A stretch of 64,000 bases of DNA from Pseudomonadaceae bacterium SI-3 (GCA_004010935.1 CP026511.1:682001-746000); one strand, 5' to 3'; shown: positions 10,068-18,922, numbered from the stretch's first letter. Program-made: numbers and translations. Notes: generated from the letters alone by a model not told the origin.

Positions 10068-10989
10068 CTTGCCGATTCTGGTTACCGGTGGCGCCGGTTT
10101 CATTGGCTCCAACCTTATCGATGCGCTTGTCGCGCGAGGCTACCCTGTTAGGGTTCTGGACAACCTGTCCACCGGAAAACGCAGCAATTTACCGGACGAT
10201 CCGAGCGTTGAGCTGATTGTGCGTGATGTGGCGGATGCACAAGCCATGCGCAGCGCAGTTCAGGGCTGTCGCGCCGTTGTGCACCTTGCCGCGGTGGCGT
10301 CGGTACAGGCTTCGGTCGATGACCCGGTTGGCACGCACCAGAGCAATCTGGTCGGTACGCTGAATTTGTGTGAGGCCATGCGCGAGACGGGCGTACGCCG
10401 GGTTGTTTTCGCTTCCAGCGCGGCGATCTACGGCAACAATGGCGAAGGCCAGCCCATCGACGAGGACACGCCCAAGGCGCCCTTGACTCCATACGCGGCG
10501 GACAAGCTGGCCAGCGAGCACTATCTCGATTTCTATCGGCGTCAGCATGGACTTGAGCCAGCAGTCTTCCGCTTCTTCAATATTTACGGCCCGCGGCAGG
10601 ATCCATCCTCTCCCTATTCAGGTGTGATCAGCATTTTTACCGAGCGGGCACAGAAGGGATTGCCTATTGCTGTTTATGGGGATGGACAGCAGACCCGGGA
10701 TTTCCTCTACGTAGGCGATCTGGTAGAGCTGCTGCTGCAGGCGCTAGAGCTGCCTGTTGTGGAGGTGGGGGCTGTAAATGTTGGTTTGAACCAGGCAACC
10801 TCTTTGAACCAGCTGCTCGATGCGGTTGGCGATGTGCTGGGCGGATTGCCCGAGGTGAGGTACCAGGCGGCGCGACAGGGAGATATCCGTCATTCGCGAG
10901 CTAACAATACGCGGCTGCTGCAGCGCTATCGTTTACCTGAGCCTGCTACCGGAATGCGCGACGGCCTGGCGAAATTGCTAGGTTTGTAG
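10060..10989 (+). CDS. UDP-sugar 4-epimerase-like NAD-dependent epimerase
   Basis: This is a 309-residue extended short-chain dehydrogenase. The NAD motif TGGAGFIGSNL is at residues 9-19, and the catalytic Ser (FASSAAIYG) and Tyr-x3-Lys (YAADK) are followed by the substrate loop RFFNIYGPRQDPSSPYSGVIS. These are the features of GalE/WbpP-type epimerases that invert C4 of UDP-hexoses or their N-acetyl forms. The substrate cannot be read from the sequence. It overlaps the upstream gene by eight bases and ends just before a terminator. Confidence 0.85.
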   Translation: MADLPILVTGGAGFIGSNLIDALVARGYPVRVLDNLSTGKRSNLPDDPSVELIVRDVADAQAMRSAVQGCRAVVHLAAVASVQASVDDPVGTHQSNLVGTLNLCEAMRETGVRRVVFASSAAIYGNNGEGQPIDEDTPKAPLTPYAADKLASEHYLDFYRRQHGLEPAVFRFFNIYGPRQDPSSPYSGVISIFTERAQKGLPIAVYGDGQQTRDFLYVGDLVELLLQALELPVVEVGAVNVGLNQATSLNQLLDAVGDVLGGLPEVRYQAARQGDIRHSRANNTRLLQRYRLPEPATGMRDGLAKLLGL

Positions 10990-11008
10990 CGTTATCCGCG
11001 GGCATAGA

Positions 11009-11030
11009 AAAGGCGCCGAGAGGCGCCTTT
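11009..11030. terminator. Terminator between the epimerase pair and oprG
   Basis: A perfect 9-bp stem (AAAGGCGCC / GGCGCCTTT) around a GAGA loop is flanked by A on one side and T-rich sequence on the other. It lies between convergent genes and should work in both directions. Confidence 0.82.
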
Positions 11031-11062
11031 GTCTTGTCTGAGATTCGGCAATGCCGACGGCT

Positions 11063-11740
11063 TCAGAACTTGTAGCCGAGACCGACCATGTAGACGAAGG
11101 GGTCGACGTCTACGTCGACTTTGACCTTGCCCAGTGCCGCGTGGTTGGAAGTGGCTTCAGTATCGATGTCGATATAGCGAACTTGGGCGTTGAGCATGAT
11201 GTTGTCTGTGAGCATGTAATCCATGCCTACTTGCGCAGCCAGGCCCCAAGAATCTTTCAGGTCCAAGCCGTTGAAGCCATTGCCCTCAGCCTGGCTGCTC
11301 AACTTGTCGTCGAAGAACCATGTGTAGTTGACACCAGCCCCAGCATACGGTTGGAACGCCGACGTTTTATCCAGCGGGTAGTAGATAACGCTCAGGGTCG
11401 GCGGCAGGTGTTTGATGGTTCCGAATTTACCGTCCAGCGGTGCGCCAAGACCTTTGACGCCAACGTCGTGGCTGAACGGCGTAGCGGCCAGCAGTTCGAT
11501 GCCGACTTTGTCGGTGACCATGTAGGCGAAGTTGAGGCCGAGCTGAGTATCGCTGTCGAGTGTTGCCTTCGTGCCAGCAAGCGGGCCGGTGACTGCGGTA
11601 GAGATAGAACTGCTATCTTCGTGCGGGTCAACGGTAATAGCACCAGCGCGAACGATGATGTCCCCGGCTTCGAAAGCCTGGGCGAAGGGGGCGGCCAGCG
11701 CCAGGGCCAGCACGGACGCGGTAAACAGGGTCTTACGCAT
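11063..11740 (-). CDS. oprG: OmpW-family outer membrane protein OprG
   Basis: This is an eight-stranded outer membrane beta-barrel with a hydrophobic lateral channel, implicated in uptake of small or hydrophobic solutes. The 225-residue product has a signal peptide (MRKTLFTASVLALALAAPFAQA), the OmpW-type start GDIIVRAGAITVDP, barrel repeats such as TLSVIYYPLDKTSAFQPYAG, and a C-terminal aromatic residue (MVGLGYKF). The ATG at 11740 follows GGAG; an upstream ATG at 11761 has no ribosome-binding site. Its promoter has an ANR-type box, which agrees with reported anaerobic induction of P. aeruginosa oprG. Confidence 0.92.
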   Translation of the reverse strand: MRKTLFTASVLALALAAPFAQAFEAGDIIVRAGAITVDPHEDSSSISTAVTGPLAGTKATLDSDTQLGLNFAYMVTDKVGIELLAATPFSHDVGVKGLGAPLDGKFGTIKHLPPTLSVIYYPLDKTSAFQPYAGAGVNYTWFFDDKLSSQAEGNGFNGLDLKDSWGLAAQVGMDYMLTDNIMLNAQVRYIDIDTEATSNHAALGKVKVDVDVDPFVYMVGLGYKF

Positions 11741-11809
11741 AATGGAACTCCATCCAGACATGGTGTGTTGCGACTGGTGGCCATGGTAGGGCGTGCGGGC
11801 CCGCCGACT

Positions 11810-11823
11810 TTGATCCAGCTCAA
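11810..11823 (-). promoter_or_regulatory. ANR/FNR-type box upstream of oprG
   Basis: TTGAT-CCAG-CTCAA on the plus strand matches TTGAT-N4-ATCAA at nine of ten positions. Its centre is 76 bases from the oprG ATG. A TACCAT -10-like element at 11783-11788 is placed where a class II site centred near -41.5 predicts. Confidence 0.7.
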
Positions 11824-11865
11824 CGAAACGTTCCGCTTTATCCGAGCTGCGACGTATTGCCCGGG

Positions 11866-11895
11866 TTGCCTTCTTTTGCGGATCTAGATGATAAT
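11866..11895 (+). promoter_or_regulatory. Candidate promoter of the TonB2-type operon
   Basis: TTGCCT (11866-11871) and GATAAT (11890-11895) are 18 bases apart, placing transcription start near 11902 and the DUF3450 start codon at 11939 in a short leader. An ATG at 11888 would lie inside the -10 region, which argues against it as a start codon. No full Fur box is apparent. Confidence 0.4.
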
Positions 11896-11938
11896 GTTTC
11901 TCTTTTCTGGTCTGACCTTCGTCTGCAAGGACCCATCA

Positions 11939-12709
11939 ATGCAAGCCCTTATACCCCGCCTCTTGGCGGTCGCCGTGTTGCCCTGCTGCATGCAGCTCCA
12001 TGCAGCTCCGCTGGACGCTGCGCTGGAAGAAAGCCAGCAGCTGGCTGCTGAGGCCAAAGCCTCGCAGGCGCGTATCGAGCAGCTCGATGACGCGACGCGG
12101 CAGATGCTCACCGAATACCGCAACGCCGTTCAGCAGGCGGAGGCCCTGAAGGCCTACAACGAGCAGCTGGTCGAGCTGACCGCTGCGCAGCGCAAGGAAC
12201 TGGATGGATTCCAGCGTCAGTTGGACAGCATCGAACGCACCCAGGAAGCCGTTGCACCGCAGATGGGGCGGATGATCGAAGTGCTCGAGGAGTTCATCGC
12301 GGCAGACCTGCCGTTCCTCCCCGACGAGCGCGCCGATCGCCTCGCCAGCCTGCAGGACATGCAGGCGCGCGCAGACGTCAGCCTCGCTGAAAAATACCGG
12401 CGCATCCTCGAGGCCTATCAGATCGAGAGCGATTACGGACGTACCCTGGAAGCCTGGCGCGGTGAGCTGCCGGTCGAAGGTGGCAGCCGCAGCGTTGAAT
12501 TCCTGCGCCTGGGGCGGACCATGCTGTATTACCAGACGCTGGATGCTCACGAAAGCGGTTGGTGGAATCCGCAGACCCGCGCCTGGGAAGTACTCGATGG
12601 CAGCGCGCGTCGACCAATCACCAAGGCCATCGCCATCGCTCGTCAACAGCAAGCCCCAACCTGGCTCGAACTGCCCATCAAGACCCTGGCCAAGGAGGCT
12701 GCGCAATGA
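11939..12709 (+). CDS. DUF3450 periplasmic coiled-coil protein of a TonB2-type system
   Basis: The 256-residue product has a signal peptide (MQALIPRLLAVAVLPCCMQLHAAP) and then long heptad-like helices rich in Ala, Glu and Gln (residues 25-150), ending in a globular segment with GWWNPQTRAWEVL. DUF3450 proteins head the TonB2 clusters of Vibrio and relatives, ahead of TtpC, ExbB2, ExbD2, TonB2 and a TPR protein. The same six-gene order occurs here. AAGGA stands seven bases before the chosen ATG. The stop overlaps the next ATG as ATGA. The mechanism of DUF3450 is not known. Confidence 0.85.
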   Translation: MQALIPRLLAVAVLPCCMQLHAAPLDAALEESQQLAAEAKASQARIEQLDDATRQMLTEYRNAVQQAEALKAYNEQLVELTAAQRKELDGFQRQLDSIERTQEAVAPQMGRMIEVLEEFIAADLPFLPDERADRLASLQDMQARADVSLAEKYRRILEAYQIESDYGRTLEAWRGELPVEGGSRSVEFLRLGRTMLYYQTLDAHESGWWNPQTRAWEVLDGSARRPITKAIAIARQQQAPTWLELPIKTLAKEAAQ

Positions 12710-14052
12710 GCCGCTTGTTGACGTTGTTGCTCATCGGCTTGTTGCCGGCAATGGTTCAGGCTGCCGAACCGTTGAGTCCTGACCAGCTGCTGCAGCGCAT
12801 TCGCAGCGAACGCGCCGCGGAAGTCGACGCCATGCAAGCGCGCGAGCAGGCCTTTATCCAGAATCGCAGCGAGCAAGCCCAACTGCTGGCGCGAGCCAAC
12901 GCCGCGCTTGAACAACAGAAAGCCGAAGCCGAGCGTCTGAAGACAGAATTCGACCGCCAGGAAGCCGCGTTGGCCGAGCAGGAAAAGCTGCTGGCGCAGC
13001 GCGTCGGTCACCTTGGAGAACTGTTCGGCGTGGTGCGGCAGAGTGCTGGTGACATCGCCGGGCAATGGCAGGACAGCCTGCTCAACGCGCAATACCCGGA
13101 GCGCCTGCAGCGTCTGCGGGCATTGGCGGAAAGCCGCACGCTGCCGTCAGCTGAGGATCTGGACAGCTTCTGGATGACCCTGCTTGAAGACCTTACGGCC
13201 AGTGGCCAGGTGGAGCGTGTTGAGCTGCCGGTAGTGGGCGTCGACGGGCAGCGCACCACCCAGCCGGTCCTGCGGGTCGGTAACTTCTCGGCGTTCACTG
13301 CCGATGATTTCCTTCGCTACGACAGCGACGCCCGCGAATTGCTGACGCCTAGCCGCCAGCCTGCCGGCATGGGGATGGTCAATGACTATGTCGACAGCAG
13401 CGAGGCGTTGGCCACTCTGCCGATCGACCCGAGCCGCGGCTCGTTGCTGGCTCAACTGCAGCGTCAGCCGCAACTGTGGGACCGCGTTCAGCAGGGCGGG
13501 CTGGTCGGCTGGGTGATTCTTGCCTTGGGTGCCGTCGGCCTGATCCTCGCCATCTGGCGCATGGTCTACCTGGCACGGGTTGGGCGAGCAGTGAGCCGGC
13601 AGACGCGCGAGCTCAATCAACCGCGTGACGACAACCCGCTGGGGCGCATCATCGGCGTGTTGGGACCGAAGCCACAGCTGTCCGATCTCGAGACGCTTGA
13701 GCTCAAGCTCGACGAGGCGATTCTTCAGGAAACACCGCCACTCGAACGCGGTCAGCCACTGCTCAAGTTGCTTAGCGCCGTCGCGCCGTTGCTCGGCCTG
13801 CTGGGTACGGTGACCGGCATGATCGTGACCTTCCAGGCGATTACGCAGAGTGGCGGTGGTGACTCTCGGCTGATGGCTGACGGTATTTCCCAGGCATTGG
13901 TAACCACGGTGTTGGGTCTGGTTGTAGCGATACCGCTGTTGTTCCTGCATAGCCTGCTGGCCAGCCGCAGCAAGGCGCTGATCCAGCTGCTCGAACAGCA
14001 AAGTGCTGGCCTGATCGCGCTGCATCTTTCGGGGACTCCGCGTCGTGACTGA
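12706..14052 (+). CDS. ttpC: TtpC-like MotA/TolQ/ExbB proton channel protein with periplasmic extension
   Basis: The 448-residue protein has a signal peptide and an N-terminal periplasmic coiled-coil domain (about residues 20-250). An ExbB/TolQ membrane region follows, with a helix at GLVGWVILALGAVGLILAIW and the conserved PLLGLLGTVTGMIVTFQAI loop. The extra N-terminal domain separates TtpC from ordinary ExbB. In Vibrio TonB2 systems TtpC is required for energy transduction to some siderophore receptors. It overlaps DUF3450 by four bases and exbB by eight. Confidence 0.85.
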   Translation: MSRLLTLLLIGLLPAMVQAAEPLSPDQLLQRIRSERAAEVDAMQAREQAFIQNRSEQAQLLARANAALEQQKAEAERLKTEFDRQEAALAEQEKLLAQRVGHLGELFGVVRQSAGDIAGQWQDSLLNAQYPERLQRLRALAESRTLPSAEDLDSFWMTLLEDLTASGQVERVELPVVGVDGQRTTQPVLRVGNFSAFTADDFLRYDSDARELLTPSRQPAGMGMVNDYVDSSEALATLPIDPSRGSLLAQLQRQPQLWDRVQQGGLVGWVILALGAVGLILAIWRMVYLARVGRAVSRQTRELNQPRDDNPLGRIIGVLGPKPQLSDLETLELKLDEAILQETPPLERGQPLLKLLSAVAPLLGLLGTVTGMIVTFQAITQSGGGDSRLMADGISQALVTTVLGLVVAIPLLFLHSLLASRSKALIQLLEQQSAGLIALHLSGTPRRD

Positions 14053-14590
14053 TCTGCATGGCCAATGGCTGCGTCTGGTCGACAGCGGTCATGCGCTGCT
14101 CGACTTCATGGCGGCGGGCGGCGCGGTGATGTGGGCGCTGGCTGCGCTGTGCGTACTGTATTGGACGCTGGTCTTCGAGCGTTTGTGGTTCATGCGCCGG
14201 GTGTTTCCGCGCTGGGTGGAAGCCCGTCGCCAGGCCTGGGGTCAGCTGCCCAACGAACCTGGCAGCTGGCAGCGCGCGGTACGCAGTGCCTGGCTCGCTC
14301 AAGCGCAGCAACAGCTTTCCGGCCCGCTGCGGATGAGCAAGACCATGGTGGCAATGTATCCGTTGCTCGGATTGCTTGGCACCGTGACCGGCATGATCGC
14401 GGTGTTCGATGTGTTGGCACTCAACGGTACCGGCAACCCCCGCGGCATGGCAGCGGGCGTATGGCAGGCGACCCTGCCGACCATGGCCGGCATGGTGCTG
14501 GCCATTACTGGACTGTTCAGCCTGGCGCGTCTCGAACGTATTTCGCGCCTGGCTCTCGACCGGCTGGCCGACCAGCTGCGTCACGATTGA
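14045..14590 (+). CDS. exbB: ExbB2-type biopolymer transport protein
   Basis: This is a 181-residue proton-channel subunit that, with ExbD, energises TonB using the proton motive force. Three membrane helices (GGAVMWALAALCVLYWTLVF; MYPLLGLLGTVTGMIAVFDVL; TMAGMVLAITGLFSLA) and the conserved GLLGTVTGM block are visible. The start is GTG at 14045, inside the ttpC end. The nearest in-frame ATG would remove the first helix, so the overlapping GTG is preferred. Confidence 0.88.
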   Translation: MTDLHGQWLRLVDSGHALLDFMAAGGAVMWALAALCVLYWTLVFERLWFMRRVFPRWVEARRQAWGQLPNEPGSWQRAVRSAWLAQAQQQLSGPLRMSKTMVAMYPLLGLLGTVTGMIAVFDVLALNGTGNPRGMAAGVWQATLPTMAGMVLAITGLFSLARLERISRLALDRLADQLRHD

Positions 14591-14600
14591 GGATTTACGG

Positions 14601-15014
14601 ATGCGTATGCGTCGTCATCATTATCAGCAGGAAGAAGATACCGGCATCGACTTGACGCCGATGCTCGACGTGGTCTTCATCATGCTGATCTTTTTTATCG
14701 TCACCAGCTCTTTCATCAAGGAGTCTGGCGTCGAGGTTCAGCGGCCACAGGCTGACACCGCCAGCGCGCAGGACAAAGGCAACATCCTGATTGCGGTGAC
14801 GGCCGATGGTCAGGTCTGGATCGACAAGCAAGCCGTGGACGTCCGCAGCGTGAGGGCTCACGTCGAGCGCATGCGTGTCGACCAGCCGGAAGGCGCAGTC
14901 GTGGTGCAGGCCGATCAGGATGCGCGCACCGGTCTTGTGGTTCAGGTGATGGACCAGGCACGCCTCGCCGGGGTTCAGGACGTCGCCCTGGCCGCCAGTT
15001 CGGGAGCGCAGTGA
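14601..15014 (+). CDS. exbD: ExbD2-type biopolymer transport protein
   Basis: The 137-residue protein has one membrane helix (DLTPMLDVVFIMLIFFIVTSS) containing the essential proton-relay Asp, and a periplasmic domain. It partners ExbB in powering TonB. Its stop overlaps the TonB start (TGATG). Ten bases separate it from exbB, with GAGG before the ATG. Confidence 0.92.
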   Translation: MRMRRHHYQQEEDTGIDLTPMLDVVFIMLIFFIVTSSFIKESGVEVQRPQADTASAQDKGNILIAVTADGQVWIDKQAVDVRSVRAHVERMRVDQPEGAVVVQADQDARTGLVVQVMDQARLAGVQDVALAASSGAQ

Positions 15015-15718
15015 TGATTCGTGGACTGACCCGCGTCGGGTTGTCCTTCATCGCTGCCTGCGTGGTGGCGTTGCTGTTGTTTGCGTTGATGCTGAGCATG
15101 GTTAACCCGCCCCGTAGCGAGGTGACCGACGACCCGGTTGCCATCGCCAATTTCGTTCGAATGGACAACCGCAACGAAAGCACTGCGACCCGCTCGCGGC
15201 AGCAGGCACCGCAACCGCCTCAACCCAAGACACCCCAGACCCCAACGCCGCCGACACCGAGCATGGCCACCCCGAATCTGCCGAAGCTTGATCTGCCCTT
15301 GCCGAACATCGATACCGGTGTGTCGGTTGCAAGTGCGCCCGCGCCCAGCCTCGCGGGACTGACGGCCGCGTCCGCTCCGGCAGCACCGCCGGCACCTGCA
15401 GCGCCGTCAGCGGACGAGACGGCATCGCAATCTGGACCTGAGCAGGAGGTCATGCCGCTCAATGATGTGCGTCCCGAATATCCTTATCGGGCGCGTCAGC
15501 GCGGTATCGAGGGCCATATCAAGCTCGCGTTTACCATCACCGCCGCCGGTAAGGTCGAAAATATTCGAGTGATGGAGGCTTCGCCGCCGAACGTGTTTGA
15601 TCGCGAGGCCCGTCGTGCTGCCGCCCGCTGGCGTTTCGCACCGCGTACCGAAAACGGTTCTGCGGTATCGCGCGAAGCCGTTAAAACCCTGAATTTCCGC
15701 CTGCAAGGAGAACGCTGA
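15014..15718 (+). CDS. tonB: TonB2-type energy transducer
   Basis: TonB spans the periplasm and opens ligand-loaded outer membrane receptors. The 234 residues contain an N-terminal membrane anchor (about 8-31), a Pro/Thr-rich spacer (60-145) and a C-terminal TonB domain (NDVRPEYPYRARQRGIEGHIKLAF ... FDREARRAAARWRFAP). The spacer is short, as in Vibrio TonB2, which fits the need for TtpC. An upstream GTG at 15011 is in frame, but the coupled ATG is preferred. Confidence 0.9.
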   Translation: MIRGLTRVGLSFIAACVVALLLFALMLSMVNPPRSEVTDDPVAIANFVRMDNRNESTATRSRQQAPQPPQPKTPQTPTPPTPSMATPNLPKLDLPLPNIDTGVSVASAPAPSLAGLTAASAPAAPPAPAAPSADETASQSGPEQEVMPLNDVRPEYPYRARQRGIEGHIKLAFTITAAGKVENIRVMEASPPNVFDREARRAAARWRFAPRTENGSAVSREAVKTLNFRLQGER

Positions 15719-15719
15719 C

Positions 15720-16811
15720 ATGCCCCGTTTGCTGTTATTGATCTCGTTGTTGTTTGCTGTATCGGCTCAAGCGGCGCAGAGCGTCGATCCCTCGGTGTTC
15801 AAAGCGCTGGAACGTGCCCAGAGCGCGCAGGAGAAGGGGGACTACGGCGCTGCCCACCGAGCGCTCAAACAGGCCGAGGCGAAACCGGGCAGCGCAGAGG
15901 AAGCACTGTTGTGGCGCAGCCGTGCCTATCTGGCCTGGGCTGAAGGCAACAATCGACAAGCGCTGGACCTGCTCGACAAGGCGATCGCCAGTGGCAAACT
16001 TGACGAGTCGATACTGCCCAACGAGCGGCTCAATCTGGCGAAACTCAACCTGGTCGAACGCCGCTATGCCAAGGTCGTCAGCCTGCTGGGCTCACCCGCC
16101 AATGCAAGCGAAGAAGTCCTGCAGATGCTGGTGCAGGCTTATCAGGGGCTCGGGCAGCATGCCAAGGCATTGCCACTGGGCGAACGCTATGTCCAGGCCA
16201 ACCCCAACGCGGCCGACACCTGGTTGCAGTTTCTGGTAGCCGGTAACGCTGAGCTGAAGCGTTACGAGACAGCAGAGCGCTGGCAAAGCAGGCTTCTCGC
16301 CCGTCACCCGAATCAAGCCAAGAGCTGGCGGCAATTGGCAGGCTTGCAGCAGATGGCCGGCGATGAGGACAAGGCGCTGGCAACCCTGCGTGCGGCCCAT
16401 GCCAAGGGGCTGCGCTTCAGCGAAGCCGAGCTGGACAATCTGGTATTGCTTGCCGGTGCCGCTGGCCAGCCCTGGCAAGGTGCGAAGCTGCTGCAGGGCA
16501 TGCTTGAGTCACGCCTTCTAGCCAGCGATGCCAAGCGGCGTGAGCGTCTGGGCATGCTCTGGTGGCAGGCACGCGAGCGTTCGGAAGCGGCGCAGATCTA
16601 CCGCGATCTCGCGGCTCAATCCGGTAGCGCCAAGTTCTGGCTGAACGTTGCTCAGTTGGAACTGGAGCAAGCCCACTGGCAGGCTGGTCTCGATGCGCTG
16701 AAACAGGCCGAGCGTGCAGGCGCCGAACGGCGCAAGGTTCGTTCCTGGCGCGAGTGGGCCGAAGGCGAGCTCAGCTTCGAGCGGCAGCGCCAGATCGCCG
16801 GTACTCGTTGA
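15720..16811 (+). CDS. TPR-repeat periplasmic protein of the TonB2 operon
   Basis: The 363-residue product has a signal peptide (MPRLLLLISLLFAVSAQAA) followed by repeated helix pairs of TPR type, for example GDYGAAHRALKQAEA and GNNRQALDLLDKAIA. It is the last gene of the six-gene cluster, one base after tonB. TPR proteins hold this place in Vibrio TonB2 loci as well, and a scaffold role in the energising complex is plausible but inferred only from position. A strong terminator follows. Confidence 0.8.
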   Translation: MPRLLLLISLLFAVSAQAAQSVDPSVFKALERAQSAQEKGDYGAAHRALKQAEAKPGSAEEALLWRSRAYLAWAEGNNRQALDLLDKAIASGKLDESILPNERLNLAKLNLVERRYAKVVSLLGSPANASEEVLQMLVQAYQGLGQHAKALPLGERYVQANPNAADTWLQFLVAGNAELKRYETAERWQSRLLARHPNQAKSWRQLAGLQQMAGDEDKALATLRAAHAKGLRFSEAELDNLVLLAGAAGQPWQGAKLLQGMLESRLLASDAKRRERLGMLWWQARERSEAAQIYRDLAAQSGSAKFWLNVAQLELEQAHWQAGLDALKQAERAGAERRKVRSWREWAEGELSFERQRQIAGTR

Positions 16812-16904
16812 TCGGGTTGTCTGGACCGCTTGAGAAAGGGGTGTCCAGGCAATTTCGGGCCAATTAGGTCTTGCGTGGAGCACGCTGCATAGCAGATGCA
16901 CACA

Positions 16905-16931
16905 GAAACCCCGCCACAGTGGCGGGGTTTC
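16905..16931 (+). terminator. Terminator of the TonB2-type operon
   Basis: A perfect 11-bp stem (GAAACCCCGCC / GGCGGGGTTTC) with a five-base loop lies 94 bases after the TPR gene. The TTT within the stem and a following GCGTTT give a modest U tract. Confidence 0.85.
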
Positions 16932-17132
16932 GCGTTTATGCGTTATGGACGTAGAGCGCTGATCGACGCAGAGCGGTTCGGCGCAAATAACACGCATCGC
17001 TATCAGCTCGTACATGGAGTGCGTTGACAGCAGGCATCCCAGAGCCAATCAGCACCAGCATGAATGGCGTGGGGGCAGGAGTGGTATTGCCCGATGCCGC
17101 TCAGCTTGCCGATCAGGCTGGGTTCCGCTGCC
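16932..17132. other. Intergenic DNA between convergent operons
   Basis: With the terminator, the whole gap from 16812 to 17132 lacks a gene. I see no promoter, repeat or RNA gene in this part; a weak CAGC...GCTG pairing near 17100-17122 could aid termination of the minus-strand zinc operon. Confidence 0.5.
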
Positions 17133-17645
17133 TTATTCGAGCTCGTAGAGGTAGATCTTCTGCGCTTCCATGCGATAGCCGGCATCGGCCAGTTCGCTGG
17201 TGGCGTGTTCGACTTTTAGCGGGCCTTCGATCCAAAAGGGCTGGTACAGCTCGTCCACCTTTACGCCAAGCTCGCTGGTGGCATGCACGATCTGGTTGGA
17301 AGGCGGTGGCGGCACGTGAATACAGGCGCCGAAGTAGGGCACCAGCAGAAACTCCGTCACCCGCCCATCCTCGCTCATGTCCAGCGGCACAATGTAGCCG
17401 GGCAGCTTGACCTGAACGCCATCTAGCTCTTTGACGACCGGCTCGGCCGGCGATTGCTGAGCCGCTGCCGGACCCGCTTCCGCAGCGAGTGCATCGGCCA
17501 GTTGCGACATGTCGTGAAGCGCCACAGGCGGTGGAGGTGGCGGCGCGTCTGCCGGGATCAGGTCCGACCATTGCAGCTCACGAACATCGGCAACCGCGAA
17601 GGGCGCAGCGAGGGCGAGCAGGGTGGCAAGCAGCAGGCGAGACAT
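17133..17645 (-). CDS. DUF3299 periplasmic protein (ZrgD-like)
   Basis: The 170-residue product has a signal peptide (MSRLLLATLLALAAPFAVA) and a DUF3299 domain with the characteristic block GACIHVPPPPSNQIVHA. It is the last gene of a minus-strand unit with an ABC permease, an ABC ATPase and a ZrgA/DUF2796 protein. That set resembles the zinc-regulated zrg operon of Vibrio cholerae (recalled), so a part in zinc acquisition is inferred. The ATG at 17645 has AGGAA before it; an in-frame ATG at 17657 is also possible. Confidence 0.78.
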   Translation of the reverse strand: MSRLLLATLLALAAPFAVADVRELQWSDLIPADAPPPPPPVALHDMSQLADALAAEAGPAAAQQSPAEPVVKELDGVQVKLPGYIVPLDMSEDGRVTEFLLVPYFGACIHVPPPPSNQIVHATSELGVKVDELYQPFWIEGPLKVEHATSELADAGYRMEAQKIYLYELE

Positions 17646-17653
17646 GGAATTCC

Positions 17654-18919
17654 TCATAGTCTGATCGACAGGCCGTCGGCCAGCGACTGCCGATAGGCGC
17701 GCCACGCCGGCACACAGCCCATCAACAGCCCAGCCAGCAGTATGCCCGCCAGCAATGACCACTCATAGGCGCTTGGCAGTGCCAGCGGCAGATAAAGACC
17801 GTAGTGACTTTGCAGCGGCCCTTGCGCGACCGCGATGGCGACATACAACAGCAAGAGCCCGAACAGTGCACCCGCAAGTGCCAGGCTGAAAGCTTCGACC
17901 ACCAGCAGACCGGCGATATGCCAAGGCCGGGCCCCAACCGAACGCAAGATCGCCATCTCCCGGCGCCGCTCGTTGAGGCTGGTGAGAATGGCGGTGAGCA
18001 TGCCGATCAATCCGGTCAGCACGACGAACAAGGACACCACGAACAGCGCCTGTTCAGCGGTGCCCATCAGGCTCCAGAGTTCCTGCAGCGCCACGCCGGG
18101 CAGAATCGCCAGCAGTGGCTCGCCACGATAGCCATTGATTTCGCGCTGCAGCGTGAAGGTGGCGATCTTGCTGTTGAGGCCCAACATGAAGGCAGTGATC
18201 TGTTTGGGTTGTAGGTCTAGCTGGCGCGCCTGTTCGGCATCGATGCGCGCTGCACCTCGCGCCGGCATGCCGTTCTGCCAGTCGATATGCAGCGCCTCCA
18301 TGCCTGCCAAATTGATATGCAGCGTGCGATCCACCGGCGTGCCGGTGCGCTTGAGGATGCCGACTACACGAAAAGGCTTGTCGTCATGTTTGACCAGGCT
18401 GACCGTGGCGACGCCATGCGCCAGCACCAGCTGGTCGTCCAGCGTGTATTTCAGTGCCTCGGCCACTTCGGCGCCCAGCACCACTTCAAACGGGTCTTCG
18501 GCGAATGGCCGACCTTGCGCCAGTTGCAGCGGCTGCTTGCGACCGTAACGGTAATGGTCGAAATAGGCGCTGCTGGTGCCCATCACGCGATAGCCGCGGT
18601 GAGAATCGCCCAGCGAAATGGGAATGGCCCAGCTGACTCTGGGATGCTCGGCGAAATGCTCGAAGCTTTCCCAGCGAATGTTGTTAGTGGCATTGCCGAT
18701 CCGGAACACCGAATACAGCAGCAGATTCACCGACCCGGAGCGGGCGCCGACGATCAGATCGGTGCCGCTGATGGTGCTGGCAAAGCTGGCGCGGGCTTCG
18801 GTGCGCACGCGCTCTACGGCGAGCAGTAGGCACACCGAGAGCGCAATGGCGAATACGGTGAGCAGCGCAGTGAAGCGGCGGTTGTTCAGGCTCGCCAAGG
18901 CCAGACGCAACAAGTACAT
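17654..18919 (-). CDS. FtsX/MacB-type ABC transporter permease (ZrgC-like)
   Basis: The 421 residues contain one N-terminal helix (RFTALLTVFAIALSVCLLLAV), a large periplasmic domain (about 50-260) and three C-terminal helices with the FtsX-family segment NERRREMAILRSVGA. This is the MacB/LolCE topology, usually linked to mechanical work on periplasmic partners and not to direct solute import. It sits three bases after its ATPase gene and eight before DUF3299. A part in zinc acquisition is inferred from the neighbours and the Zur-like operator. Confidence 0.82.
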   Translation of the reverse strand: MYLLRLALASLNNRRFTALLTVFAIALSVCLLLAVERVRTEARASFASTISGTDLIVGARSGSVNLLLYSVFRIGNATNNIRWESFEHFAEHPRVSWAIPISLGDSHRGYRVMGTSSAYFDHYRYGRKQPLQLAQGRPFAEDPFEVVLGAEVAEALKYTLDDQLVLAHGVATVSLVKHDDKPFRVVGILKRTGTPVDRTLHINLAGMEALHIDWQNGMPARGAARIDAEQARQLDLQPKQITAFMLGLNSKIATFTLQREINGYRGEPLLAILPGVALQELWSLMGTAEQALFVVSLFVVLTGLIGMLTAILTSLNERRREMAILRSVGARPWHIAGLLVVEAFSLALAGALFGLLLLYVAIAVAQGPLQSHYGLYLPLALPSAYEWSLLAGILLAGLLMGCVPAWRAYRQSLADGLSIRL

Positions 18920-18922
18920 GGC

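Noticed and set aside
11051..11887. A 278-codon plus-strand frame over oprG
   Set aside because: It lies opposite a convincing OmpW-family gene and starts beside that gene's terminator; no domain visible.
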